From contig CAMJZI010000001.1 of NCBI GenBank assembly GCA_946410185.1, positions 1 to 64,000 on the forward strand: a stretch of 64,000 bases of DNA. The letters are read 5' to 3'. This document shows positions 1 through 8,900 of this stretch, piece by piece (the stretch's first letter is position 1; the number at the start of each line of letters is the position of its first letter). Origin of the DNA: an uncultured Porphyromonadaceae bacterium. GTDB lineage: Bacteria; Bacteroidota; Bacteroidia; Bacteroidales; Muribaculaceae. Below the pieces are notes generated by a model. That model was not told the origin of the DNA and ran no database searches. It saw only the letters and a program-made list of their open reading frames with translations. The translations under genes and the position numbers were made by a program.

Positions 1-27
1 TTGACCTATAGAACCACTATAAGTCAA
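1..27. repeat. Imperfect inverted repeat at window edge
   Basis: TTGACCTATAG and CTATAAGTCAA form 11-base arms with one mismatch around a 5-base loop. TGACCTATA recurs as a direct repeat at about 43-51. The element lies downstream of the minus-strand kinase gene, so it may be part of a terminator or an operator for a gene beyond the window. The sequence alone does not decide this. Confidence 0.35.
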
Positions 28-111
28 TTTCATCCTGCAAAATGACCTATACGCCTGAAATAATTGCTCGTTTCGGACTCCTCACGTCCATTGCAGGCGC
101 CGAGCCGTTGA

Positions 112-1152
112 TCACTTCCCCTCGTTGCTCAGCAGGAACTTGCGCTTGGGGGCGATGGCGACAAAATCCTCGTGGGTCAGCGGCGCGATGCGCTCGAGCA
201 TGCCGCCCAGGCGCTTGGCAACCTTGTACTCCTCGGGTTCGGTCTCGGGCACCTCATTCAGCAATTGCAACACACGGGGCCTGATGGCCGAAAATTCAAA
301 CACCATCGACGTGTTGAACCACGCGTCGGCATGGCTGGCAAACGGCAGAATCCACATGTGCTCGCCACGCAACACGCCAGGCCACCATTGCAGCGTCTGC
401 AAGGCACTGGCACCACGGCTGTTATAGTCACGATAGATGCGGCGCAACAAACGGTTGTCATGCTCGCCCAGCCCTGCCTTCTCTCCATAGTAGATCGTGG
501 CCTGGGCAGTGACAAAGAGCTTGAACTTCAGCTCGTCATCTATCTCGGGAACCAATTGGGGATTGAGCGCGTGCAAGCCCTCGAGAAATAGCAGGCTGTT
601 GCTCTCGAGTTTGAGCGTATTGCCGCGGTAGGTGCGCTCTCCCTTGACGTAGTCATAGGTAGGCATCGACACCTGATCTCCTGCCAGCAGGCTGGACACG
701 TCGCGGCCCAGCTGCTTCAAGTCCAACCCATAAAAAGACTCATAGTCGATCTCGCCATGCATATCGAGCGGACGCTGGCTCAGATTAAGGAAATAATTGT
801 CAAGAGAGACAACGCAGGGCTGAATGCCGTTATCACGCAGCATGTGGTTGAGGAAACGCGATGTGGTCGTCTTGCCCGAACACGATGGCCCGGCAACGAG
901 CACCATGCGCAAGCCCTCCTGGCGGAATCGGCGCGTGATTTCGGTCGTGATACGCTCCAGGCGCTTGCTGTGCTGGAATTCGTCCTCGGCTATCAGGTCG
1001 GGGGCATAACCTTGCGAAATCACCTCGTTAAAGAGCGAGATGCCGTTTTGGCCCTGCGATTCCATGCGCCTGATGGTTCCACAGAAGTCCTCCAGTGACA
1101 TATGCTTCTTGGCCGCCGTCTGCTGTTCAGCACTTGCTGTAATGTCAATCAT
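112..1152 (-). CDS. Uridine kinase-like nucleoside kinase, short paralogue
   Basis: This is a 346-residue P-loop kinase of the phosphoribulokinase/uridine kinase family, expected to phosphorylate a nucleoside (probably uridine or cytidine) with ATP or GTP in the cytoplasm. The Walker A motif GPSCSGKTT lies at residues 88-95, followed by the family's DNYF and DYESFYGLDL segments. Residues 1-60 are a short leader, not the TGS-like domain seen in the neighbour. The ATG start at 1152 is clear. It lies 106 bases behind the 561-residue paralogue on the same strand, and no separate -7 element is visible, so the two are probably co-transcribed. The substrate is inferred from family only. Confidence 0.85.
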   Translation of the reverse strand: MIDITASAEQQTAAKKHMSLEDFCGTIRRMESQGQNGISLFNEVISQGYAPDLIAEDEFQHSKRLERITTEITRRFRQEGLRMVLVAGPSCSGKTTTSRFLNHMLRDNGIQPCVVSLDNYFLNLSQRPLDMHGEIDYESFYGLDLKQLGRDVSSLLAGDQVSMPTYDYVKGERTYRGNTLKLESNSLLFLEGLHALNPQLVPEIDDELKFKLFVTAQATIYYGEKAGLGEHDNRLLRRIYRDYNSRGASALQTLQWWPGVLRGEHMWILPFASHADAWFNTSMVFEFSAIRPRVLQLLNEVPETEPEEYKVAKRLGGMLERIAPLTHEDFVAIAPKRKFLLSNEGK

Positions 1153-1258
1153 TGGGTCTATTGTTATATTTTAAGTGTTATTAATTGGCTCAGAATAGTG
1201 CAATTATATCATAAGCAGTGGGCCCTATTGCACATCACAATAGAGCCCACTTGGTTTG

Positions 1259-2944
1259 TTAGTAGTGAAAACTGCTGCCTCCCAGAAATTCTCGCAGCAA
1301 ACTCGTGCTGGGAATATCTTTCTCATCGATAGACTCAAAATAGTTCAAGAATTTTATCAGTCGCGAGGCCTCGGCATACTCGGGCGTATTACTGGGCACT
1401 TGCTGCAGGATGGGCAACGCATAGCTCTTCATCACCGAGAGCTCAAACAGCAGCGAGGAGTTGAACATGGCGTCGGCATTCTCGTGGAAGGGCATGATCC
1501 ACTTGTCCTCGCCACGGCGCACACTGGGCCACCGCTTGATGGTGTCCAGGGCTCCACAACCACGGTACTTGTAGTCGCGTATGATGCGCCGCAACAGGCG
1601 GTTGTCATAGGTCCCTATCCAGTTGTGGTCGTCGATATTGAGCGTGGTCAGTGCCGAGACAAACACACGGAACTTCTGCTCGTCGGGGATGGTGCTGGTG
1701 AGCTCGGGATTCAGACCATGAATGCCCTCCATGAGCAGGATGTCGCCCTGCTCGAGCTTGAGGGTGTTGCCCAGGTACTCGCGCTCGCCTGTCTTGAAGT
1801 TATAGGTGGGCATGGCTACCTCCTTGCCCGCCAGCAGGTCGGTCACGTCTTTGTTGAACTGCTCCAGATCAAGGGCATAGAGCGACTCGTAGTCATAGTC
1901 GCCCTTCTCGTCACGCGGCGTGCGGTCACGGTTGACGAAGTAGTTATCCAGTTCTACCACCTTGGGCACGATGCAGTTGGTTATCAACTGGATGGCCAGG
2001 CGCTTGGACGAGGTGGTCTTGCCGCTCGACGACGGGCCGGCAATGAGCACCACGCGGGCGCCGCCCTCGTGGTAGCGGCGGGTAATCTCGTCGGCTATCT
2101 GGATAAAGTACTTATTGTGCAGGGCCTCTACCACGTTGATGAGCAAGGGGGCATAACCAGCATTGATAGCCCTGTTGAGCTCGCCAACGTCGCCCACACG
2201 GATGATTTTGTTAAAGTTGATGTAATCGGTGAATGCGTTGAACAGCTTGGGCTGCGGCGCCCATTTGACCACCTTGCTGATATCTGCGCGGTCGGGACCC
2301 AGCAGCAGCATGCCCTTCTCGTAGGGGACAAGATCAAAGACCTTGAGCATACCGGTCGAGGGAACCAGGGGACCATAGAAGCTGTCGATGATATCGTCCA
2401 GCTTGTAATAGATGGTATAGAGCTGATTGACGGTCTCCAGAATGCGCACCTTGTCCTTGAGACCCTGCTTGCGGAACATCTCGATGACGTCGGCTGTCAG
2501 GCGCTCGCGACGCTTGAATGGCATGTCGGCAGCGATAATCTCGCCCATGCGATGCTTGAGCTGCTCGATGACTTGCGGGGTGAGGAAATCCTCCTCGTGC
2601 TTGATCTGGCAATAATGGCCGCTACTGATGCTGTGCTGGATGCACAGGCGCTTGCCGGGATACAAGTCGTTAAGGGCCTTGTACAAGACCATGCACAACG
2701 AGCGGGTAAAAACTCGATAACCGGCATTGGAGGTGATGTCGATAAACTCGATGTGTTTGGGAGCAAAAACAGGATAGTGAAGATCCTCGACCTTGTTGTT
2801 GACAAGCACGCACACAGCCTCGCCTTTAAGCCCCAGACGACCCTTGACCGTGTCATAGAGGTCGATGAGCGCATCGCCGCCTTCGATTGCTAAATACTCG
2901 TTAGTATTCTTGCAGAAGACCTTGAGTTCATCGTACTTTTTCAT
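1259..2944 (-). CDS. Nucleoside kinase with TGS/ThrRS-like N-terminal region
   Basis: This 561-residue protein joins an N-terminal half resembling the TGS and second additional domain of threonyl-tRNA synthetase (about residues 1-260) to a uridine-kinase-type P-loop domain with GPSSSGKTT near residue 302. This long architecture is well known in Bacteroidetes and Firmicutes and is usually annotated as nucleoside kinase. The ORF track starts at a TTG (2956). I prefer the ATG at 2944 (MKKYDELK), which lies about 22 bases after a TAATTTTG -7 element. The C-terminal half is similar to the next gene (112-1152), which indicates tandem duplication with loss of the N-terminal half in the copy. Confidence 0.87.
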   Translation of the reverse strand: MKKYDELKVFCKNTNEYLAIEGGDALIDLYDTVKGRLGLKGEAVCVLVNNKVEDLHYPVFAPKHIEFIDITSNAGYRVFTRSLCMVLYKALNDLYPGKRLCIQHSISSGHYCQIKHEEDFLTPQVIEQLKHRMGEIIAADMPFKRRERLTADVIEMFRKQGLKDKVRILETVNQLYTIYYKLDDIIDSFYGPLVPSTGMLKVFDLVPYEKGMLLLGPDRADISKVVKWAPQPKLFNAFTDYINFNKIIRVGDVGELNRAINAGYAPLLINVVEALHNKYFIQIADEITRRYHEGGARVVLIAGPSSSGKTTSSKRLAIQLITNCIVPKVVELDNYFVNRDRTPRDEKGDYDYESLYALDLEQFNKDVTDLLAGKEVAMPTYNFKTGEREYLGNTLKLEQGDILLMEGIHGLNPELTSTIPDEQKFRVFVSALTTLNIDDHNWIGTYDNRLLRRIIRDYKYRGCGALDTIKRWPSVRRGEDKWIMPFHENADAMFNSSLLFELSVMKSYALPILQQVPSNTPEYAEASRLIKFLNYFESIDEKDIPSTSLLREFLGGSSFHY

Positions 2945-2966
2945 ATTGATGAGCAATTTGGAATTG

Positions 2967-2974
2967 CAAAATTA
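2967..2974 (-). promoter_or_regulatory. Bacteroidetes -7 element for the nucleoside kinase pair
   Basis: TAATTTTG on the minus strand matches the TAnnTTTG consensus. The predicted transcription start falls about 15-18 bases before the ATG at 2944. Confidence 0.45.
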
Positions 2975-3171
2975 CAAAAAATTCCTGAATTCCGGCAGTT
3001 TTTGTCCGATATTCTCATTATGACGTGGCAGAACTTCTTTTTCCATGTCAGGGCTGATTCATGCCGTTATGGGTAAAAAACTCGATGAAATCGACGTTTT
3101 TTGCACTTCAAGGGGCGGCGATATTGATTAATTGCTTACCTTTATGGGCATGTAAAAATACAATAACGTTT

Positions 3172-3927
3172 ATGATCAGAATCAATTTTTTACTTATGGC
3201 AATGATGATTGTTGGTGCCATGTGCGGTTGCACGGCACAGGAGAGTGTGGAGAATGGTTGTGACACCTTCAAGACGCAGGGCGGCACAACAGTGAGGATG
3301 TATTGCATCAAGCACGGTAGCGTGAGGATGCAGGTGGGTGACAAGTGGATTTATGTGGATCCCGTGACGACGGCTGTCAAGCCCGAGACCGACTACTCTA
3401 CCCTGCCCCAGGCCGACTACATCCTGGTGACCCACGAGCACTTTGACCACCTGGACTCGGTGGCCATCAACCAGCTGAGCAAGCCCGGCACCGTGCTCAT
3501 CACCAATGCCCGCTGCCACGAGTTGCTGGGCGGCATGGGCGACGTGATGGCCAATGGCGACAGCCGCACCCTGGCCGAGGGCTGGACCGTTGAGGCTGTG
3601 CCGGCCTACAACAACTCGCCCGACAAACTTCAGTTCCACCCCAAGGGCCGTGACAACGGCTTCGTGCTGACGATTGAGGGAATGCGCATCTACATCGCCG
3701 GTGATACCGAGGACATCCCCGAGATGGCCTCTATCAAGGACATCGACGTGGCCTTCCTGCCCTGCAACCTGCCCTTCACGATGACGCCCGAGCAGTGTGC
3801 CCGTGCCGCCACGATGGTTGGGCCCACGGTGCTCTTCCCCTACCACTACGGCCAGACCGACATCCAGCAAGTGGTCAAGCAGCTCGACGGCAGTGGCATC
3901 GATGTGCGCATCCGCGATTACCAGTAA
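3172..3927 (+). CDS. Exported MBL-fold metallo-hydrolase (UlaG-like)
   Basis: The protein has 251 residues from the ATG at 3172. The longer track start (3061) would place the hydrophobic signal segment internally. Residues 1-20 form a signal peptide with a possible lipobox (GAMC or MCGC). The body is a metallo-beta-lactamase fold with the zinc motif THEHFDHLD (H88, H90, D92, H93), a later AGDTED segment and a C-terminal PYHYGQTD segment. This resembles UlaG/RomA-type L-ascorbate-6-phosphate lactonase-like hydrolases, which are usually cytoplasmic, so the export signal is notable. The substrate is unknown. A weak TACCTTTA sits about 25 bases upstream. The gene stands alone, converging on the susD gene. 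Confidence 0.85.
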   Translation: MIRINFLLMAMMIVGAMCGCTAQESVENGCDTFKTQGGTTVRMYCIKHGSVRMQVGDKWIYVDPVTTAVKPETDYSTLPQADYILVTHEHFDHLDSVAINQLSKPGTVLITNARCHELLGGMGDVMANGDSRTLAEGWTVEAVPAYNNSPDKLQFHPKGRDNGFVLTIEGMRIYIAGDTEDIPEMASIKDIDVAFLPCNLPFTMTPEQCARAATMVGPTVLFPYHYGQTDIQQVVKQLDGSGIDVRIRDYQ

Positions 3928-3937
3928 CTCAAGATTT

Positions 3938-3961
3938 TCTAGACAATCTAGATATTCTAGA
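3938..3961. repeat. Three TCTAGA units at 9-base spacing
   Basis: TCTAGA occurs three times, separated by CAA and TAT, just after the MBL stop codon and before the GC-rich hairpin. The pattern is a short non-coding tandem repeat. A related CTAGATATTC word appears in the palindrome at 39192-39215. Confidence 0.6.
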
Positions 3962-4005
3962 TAATAAAAAAGCTGCCGCCGTGTCGTGAGTGACGCGGCG
4001 GCAGC
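3961..4005 (-). terminator. Intrinsic terminator of the first susCD operon
   Basis: GCTGCCGCCGTGTC pairs with GACGCGGCGGCAGC (one G:U) around a short loop at 3972-4005. On the minus strand it is followed by TTTTTTATTA. It lies 51 bases after the susD stop. It may also stop transcripts of the plus-strand MBL gene, though without a T tract on that side. Confidence 0.8.
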
Positions 4006-4056
4006 CATTTCTTATTGTGCTGTGACCCTGGGATGGGTCACGCGGTGGTCACGCGA

Positions 4057-5778
4057 TTACCAACCGGGGTTCTGGCCAATCTCGGGATTCAGGTTGATCT
4101 GATCATCGGGAATGGGGAACAGGTTGTACTTGGCATCCCACTTGCGCGGAGCACCGTTGTTCGTGCAGTTGATGTAACCGTCGGCATCGATGGTGACGTC
4201 GCTGATCTTCACGCCCTGGGCGTCATATCCGCCAACGTAGGCACCACGGCTCAGGTTGGGATTGTTGTCGGTGTCAAGCAATGAGAGCTGGTTCCAGCGA
4301 ACCAGTGACCAGTAGCGGTCGTTCATACAGTACATCATCTCGACGCGGCGCTCGCGGCGAACCTCCCAGATGATGTTGCTCACGCCCATGTTATTGGCGG
4401 GATCGGCCTCAACAGCGGTGGTCAGGTGAGGCATGCTCACGCGGTCACGCAGCAGGTTGATGGACTTGTCGAGGTCGTTCTGGGTGATGTTGCCCAGTTC
4501 GGCGCAAGCCTCGGCATAGTTCAGCAGGATCTCGGCATACCAGAAGATGGGAGCGTCGGTCCAGTTACCATAGGTGCTCTGACGGTTGGTGTTGTCAATC
4601 AGGTTGGTATCAAACAGGAATACACCATAACCGGTCGAAGCGGTGGACTGGGCACCGCCAAAGCGAGCGTAACCACAGCCGGGGAATTGCAGGATCTTGT
4701 CAACCTGAGCGCTCAGGCGCGGGTCGCGGGTCGCGAGCACGTTGCTGATGTCGATGTAGTGAGCCTCGCCCAGGCCCGAGTTGTCGTCGAGGACAACCAC
4801 GGTACCGTGGTCGCTGGTGTTCAGGGCGGTGGTAGCCAGGGGCTTACCGTCCTTGAACAGGTAACTGTCGAAAGCATCCTTGGTCATACCGTTGACCTGG
4901 GTTGAACCGCAGGTGTAGTCGATAGTACCATGGGCAAACGTACCCTTGATGTAGTGCTTGTACAGGATCATCTCCTTGTTACCAGCCAGATCAAGCGAGT
5001 TGAAGTTGGCCTGGTAGTTGCTGTTGAGGCTGAAGTTGCCCGAGTTCATGATCTCCTCACAGGCCTTCTTGGCTTCGGTCAGGTAGGCGTTGGCGCGGGT
5101 ATTGTCGTTCTTGACATACTTGCTGTAGTCACCCTCATACAGGCACACCTCGGCCTTCATGGCCAGAGCAACCCACTTGTTGAAAGCGGTGCGCGAATTG
5201 GCATTGTCGGTGATGTTGGCGCAAGCATAGTTCAGATCCTCAAGCACCTTGTCCATGACGATGTTGCGGGGCTGACGGGGACCGTACAGAATATCATTAT
5301 CACTGGGATCGAGCACCTTGTCTACCCAGTAGCAGTCGCCATAGGCACGCACGAGCTTGTAGTGCTGCCATGCGCGGTACAGGCGGCCGATACCCAGCCA
5401 GTTGGCCCTCTTGGCCTCGCTCATCGACTCAATGCTTGGGATAGCGGCAATCATCGTGTTGGCACGGCGAATCTCCACATAGGGCGTGTTCCATGCACCA
5501 GCGCTACCAGGAACGTTCATGTAGGTCCACTTGGTGATACCAGTCGAAGCCTGGTCGTCGTTCAGCGTGTTGAAATAGTAGTCACCGCTGCCGCTGCCAT
5601 AACCCGTAAAGGTGTTATAGAAGGAGTTGGCGAACAGCTGGACGTTGGTCTCACTGGTAAAATAGTTGTCCTTGGTAAACTGATCGTAGGGGTCAGTGTC
5701 GAGAACATCATTGCAAGATGCCAGCGACAACAAGGCAACACCCAGTCCACACAGTATAATTGATTTGAGTGATTTCAT
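4057..5778 (-). CDS. SusD/RagB-family outer-membrane lipoprotein
   Basis: This is a 573-residue substrate-binding lid of a SusC/SusD nutrient transporter. The lipoprotein signal ends in SLASC at about residue 22, giving a surface lipid anchor. The N-terminal CNDVLDTDPYDQFTKDNYF is typical of SusD, and the helical TPR-like region and the C-terminal WEVRRERRVEMMYCMNDRYW(S)LVRW block match the family. It follows susC by 126 bases in the same operon. No glycoside hydrolase, sulfatase or protease gene lies beside the pair, so the substrate cannot be inferred. Length is normal for the family. Confidence 0.93.
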   Translation of the reverse strand: MKSLKSIILCGLGVALLSLASCNDVLDTDPYDQFTKDNYFTSETNVQLFANSFYNTFTGYGSGSGDYYFNTLNDDQASTGITKWTYMNVPGSAGAWNTPYVEIRRANTMIAAIPSIESMSEAKRANWLGIGRLYRAWQHYKLVRAYGDCYWVDKVLDPSDNDILYGPRQPRNIVMDKVLEDLNYACANITDNANSRTAFNKWVALAMKAEVCLYEGDYSKYVKNDNTRANAYLTEAKKACEEIMNSGNFSLNSNYQANFNSLDLAGNKEMILYKHYIKGTFAHGTIDYTCGSTQVNGMTKDAFDSYLFKDGKPLATTALNTSDHGTVVVLDDNSGLGEAHYIDISNVLATRDPRLSAQVDKILQFPGCGYARFGGAQSTASTGYGVFLFDTNLIDNTNRQSTYGNWTDAPIFWYAEILLNYAEACAELGNITQNDLDKSINLLRDRVSMPHLTTAVEADPANNMGVSNIIWEVRRERRVEMMYCMNDRYWSLVRWNQLSLLDTDNNPNLSRGAYVGGYDAQGVKISDVTIDADGYINCTNNGAPRKWDAKYNLFPIPDDQINLNPEIGQNPGW

Positions 5779-5787
5779 ATTTTTTCT

Positions 5788-5880
5788 AAGTTTTTAGTTT
5801 TAAGTTTTTAGTTTTAAGTATAATTTGTATCGCCTGGAAAATGAATTGTCTCTCGGTAATATTACTTACAACTTAAAACT
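5788..5880. repeat. AT-rich direct and inverted repeats between susC and susD
   Basis: A 14-base unit AAGTTTTTAGTTTT occurs twice in tandem (5788-5815). The complementary word ACTTAAAACT at 5871-5880 can pair with AGTTTTAAGT at 5796-5805 or 5810-5819. In the susC-susD mRNA this would form a long AU-rich stem-loop between the two reading frames. Confidence 0.6.
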
Positions 5881-5904
5881 TACAATTTAAAACTCAATTA
5901 ATAC

Positions 5905-8900
5905 TTACTTCACAATGATCTCGCAGATTGAAACACGATTCCAGCTCAACTCATCAAACATCTTGCTGATGCCCTGACCCTGGGCATTGATGCGCTTGGC
6001 ATCAATGCCATACTTGTTCACGAGCATGTCCTTCACGCTGGCGGCACGGCCGTTAGCGAGCTTGATGTTGTTGTCCATCGGACCCTCGGGTGAGGCATAA
6101 CCGTTGATGACGCAGGTTGCCTCGGGGTGGCTCTTCAAGTAAGCGGCAACACGCTCCACGTTAGGACGCTGGTCGGCGCTGACGGCGGTCTTGTTCACGG
6201 GGAAGTGAACGAGCACGTTCATGTACTGCTTGCTGTTGTCTACCACCTTGGGAGCGGAATTCTTGGCAGCATTCAGGTCGTTGCGGCAGTTGGCCAGAGC
6301 GCGGTTGGCGGCATCCAGGTCATTCTGCAACTGGGCCAGACGGCTGTTATAGTTGTTCTCAGCATCGGCGAGCTGAGCGCGCAGGTCATTGATCTGGGCA
6401 TTCAGGGCGCTGTTGTCGGCGGGAGCGGCAACGGCACTGCGGTTGTTGCTGCCGAAGGTCAACTGCACACCCACACTGTAAGTGCGCATGACAGGCTCGG
6501 TACGGCCCCAAACGGCGTTACTTAAGTAACCCACACCGGTGTTGATCTCGGGATCGATGCCAGTGCCGTTGTTGTGGTTGATGATGTCGAACAGGTTGTC
6601 GGTCGAAGCATAGATGCGCAGCTTCTCGATCATGGCCTTGCGGGTCCAGTTCTGAGGCAGCGTGTAACCCACGGTGATGTTCTTCATGCGCAGGTAAGCC
6701 ATGTTCACCAGATACTTGCTCTGGGGATAGAAGTTGAACTTACCCAGGTCAAGGATGTCGCTCGAAGCGTTACCACGGCCGGCACCACCAGCCCACATAC
6801 GCGGGAATTCGGCGCCCTGGTCGATCTTGCCAGCGGCATAGTCGGCCTCGGTGATATAGCTGGTCTGGTTGTCATAGATGGCATCAGCACCACGCATGAA
6901 CGGCATCACGAATGCAGACTGGGTCCACATGTCGCGCTTGCCCACGCCCTGCATGTAGATATCAATATCAATGCCCTTCCAGGCAGCGCCCAGACGCAGT
7001 GAGTACTGGTAGCGCGGGGTGAAGTTACCAATGCGCTTCAGGTCACCGTGATCCTCGGGAGTACCCTTGCCCCAGTCGATAACGCCGTTACCGTCCAGGT
7101 CCTTGAACTTGATGTCACCAGGGCCATAGACGAAGCCGTTGGACTGCAGCTTGGTCTGGTCGGCAACGCCAGCGGCATAGGTGCCGTCGGCATTGAAGTC
7201 CTTGAAGTCGAAGTAGCGGTCGGTCTCAAAGCCCCAGATCTCGCCATACTCCTTGCCAGAGTAATTGTTGTTGATCATGTTGTTGCTGTCCCACTTGATG
7301 ACCTTGGTTTTGTAGTCACTCAAGACTGCGGTTGCATAGAAATCAACATTGCCGATGCGGTTGCGGTAGTCAAGGCTGACTTCCCAACCACGGGTGCGCA
7401 TATCACCAGCGTTCTCCCATGCGGCGTCTGCACCAATAACTGAAGGCAGAGCCTTGCCAGGAGCAAGCATGTCCTTATTTTCACGCTGGAACCAGTCGGC
7501 AATCAAGTTCAGGTGGCCGTTAAAGAAGGCCAAGTCAATACCCACGTTCAGGGTATGGATTTTCTCCCAGGTCAGGGATTCAGAAACCATCTTGGGAGCA
7601 CCAAAGAAGTCCAAGGGCAAATCATTAGAACTTAACCAATTAATGTGTCTGGTATTGCGTTCACCATAATCCTTGTTCTTTTCCAGGGTCTCGATGAACA
7701 TGTAATCACCCACCTCTTGGTTACCGATTACACCATAAGATGCACGGATCTTGGCATTGCTGATGGTGTTCTTGATGGGTGCCCAGAAGGCCTCCTCGCT
7801 GATGCGGTAACCAATCGATGCCGAGGGGAAGAATGCCCACTGATCCTTCTTGGGGAACTTGCTCGAACCGTCATAGCGGCCGTTCAACTCGATCAGGTAG
7901 CGACCCTTGTAGTCATAATTGATGCGGCCAAAGAAGCCCGCCGAGCCCCAGTGGTTGTGGTGATGCTCATAACTATAGTCCTCATTGCTGAGAGCCAACT
8001 CAGGCATGTTAATATCCTGGATGCCATGACGCTCGTAGTAGAGGTACTCATAGTCAGTCTTATCCACGTTGGCACCCACCTTCAGGTTGAAGTTGTGGGC
8101 ATCGTTGATCGACTTGAAAAAGTCGAAGTAACCGTTGGCAACGTGGTTCTCCTTGAAAGCGCGAGAGGTCTCGATGAAGGTCGAGGACGTGATGTCCACA
8201 GGTCCCTGGGGATTCAGACCCCAAGTGTTATAGACAATCGAGGGAAGACCTACGCCTTTGTACCTGTTGGTCCTCTTGATGAAGGTGTAGTCGGCATTGA
8301 AGCTCAGGCCGTAGCCAAAGTCAATCTTGCCAAACACGCCCAAGCTCATGTTGTTCATCTTGTAGTAGCTGTCACCACCGGTGTTGCGACCGCCAATCAT
8401 GGTGCGGGCGTCATACTGCTTGCCATCCTCGGGATTCACAAAGTAGCCGTAGGGGCCAAAGAACGAGCCCCAGCGCCACAGGTACTGGTAGGTACCGGCA
8501 CCGCGCTTATAGGGGGTCTCAAAGGTCCTGTCAACGTAGCTCACACGGGTACCGAGTTCCAACCAATCGGTAGCACGTACCGAAACGTTGGCAGTGGCAT
8601 TGTACTTGCGGAACTTGTCGGGGTTGAAGTTCATCAACGATTGCTTCTGGTTGTAACCAACGCTGGTGTAGAAATTGATGCGACCCGAGTTACCAGTTAC
8701 GCTCAGGTTGTGACTCTGGCTGGGAGCATGGTTGTTGAACATGATGCCAGGCACATCCCAGTTGGCATAGTAACCGTTCTCATCATAGTCGTCACCATAG
8801 ACCATCTCGCGATACTTGTCCTTGATGTCGCCATGCTTCTTGATCCAGTTGTTGATACCATTCTGGAATTCCTCGCTGTCGAGATACATACCGAAGAGTT

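Noticed and set aside
1256-2893. 545-residue plus-strand ORF over the nucleoside kinase
   Set aside because: Shadow frame of the kinase gene, rich in V/L/G/H without motifs.
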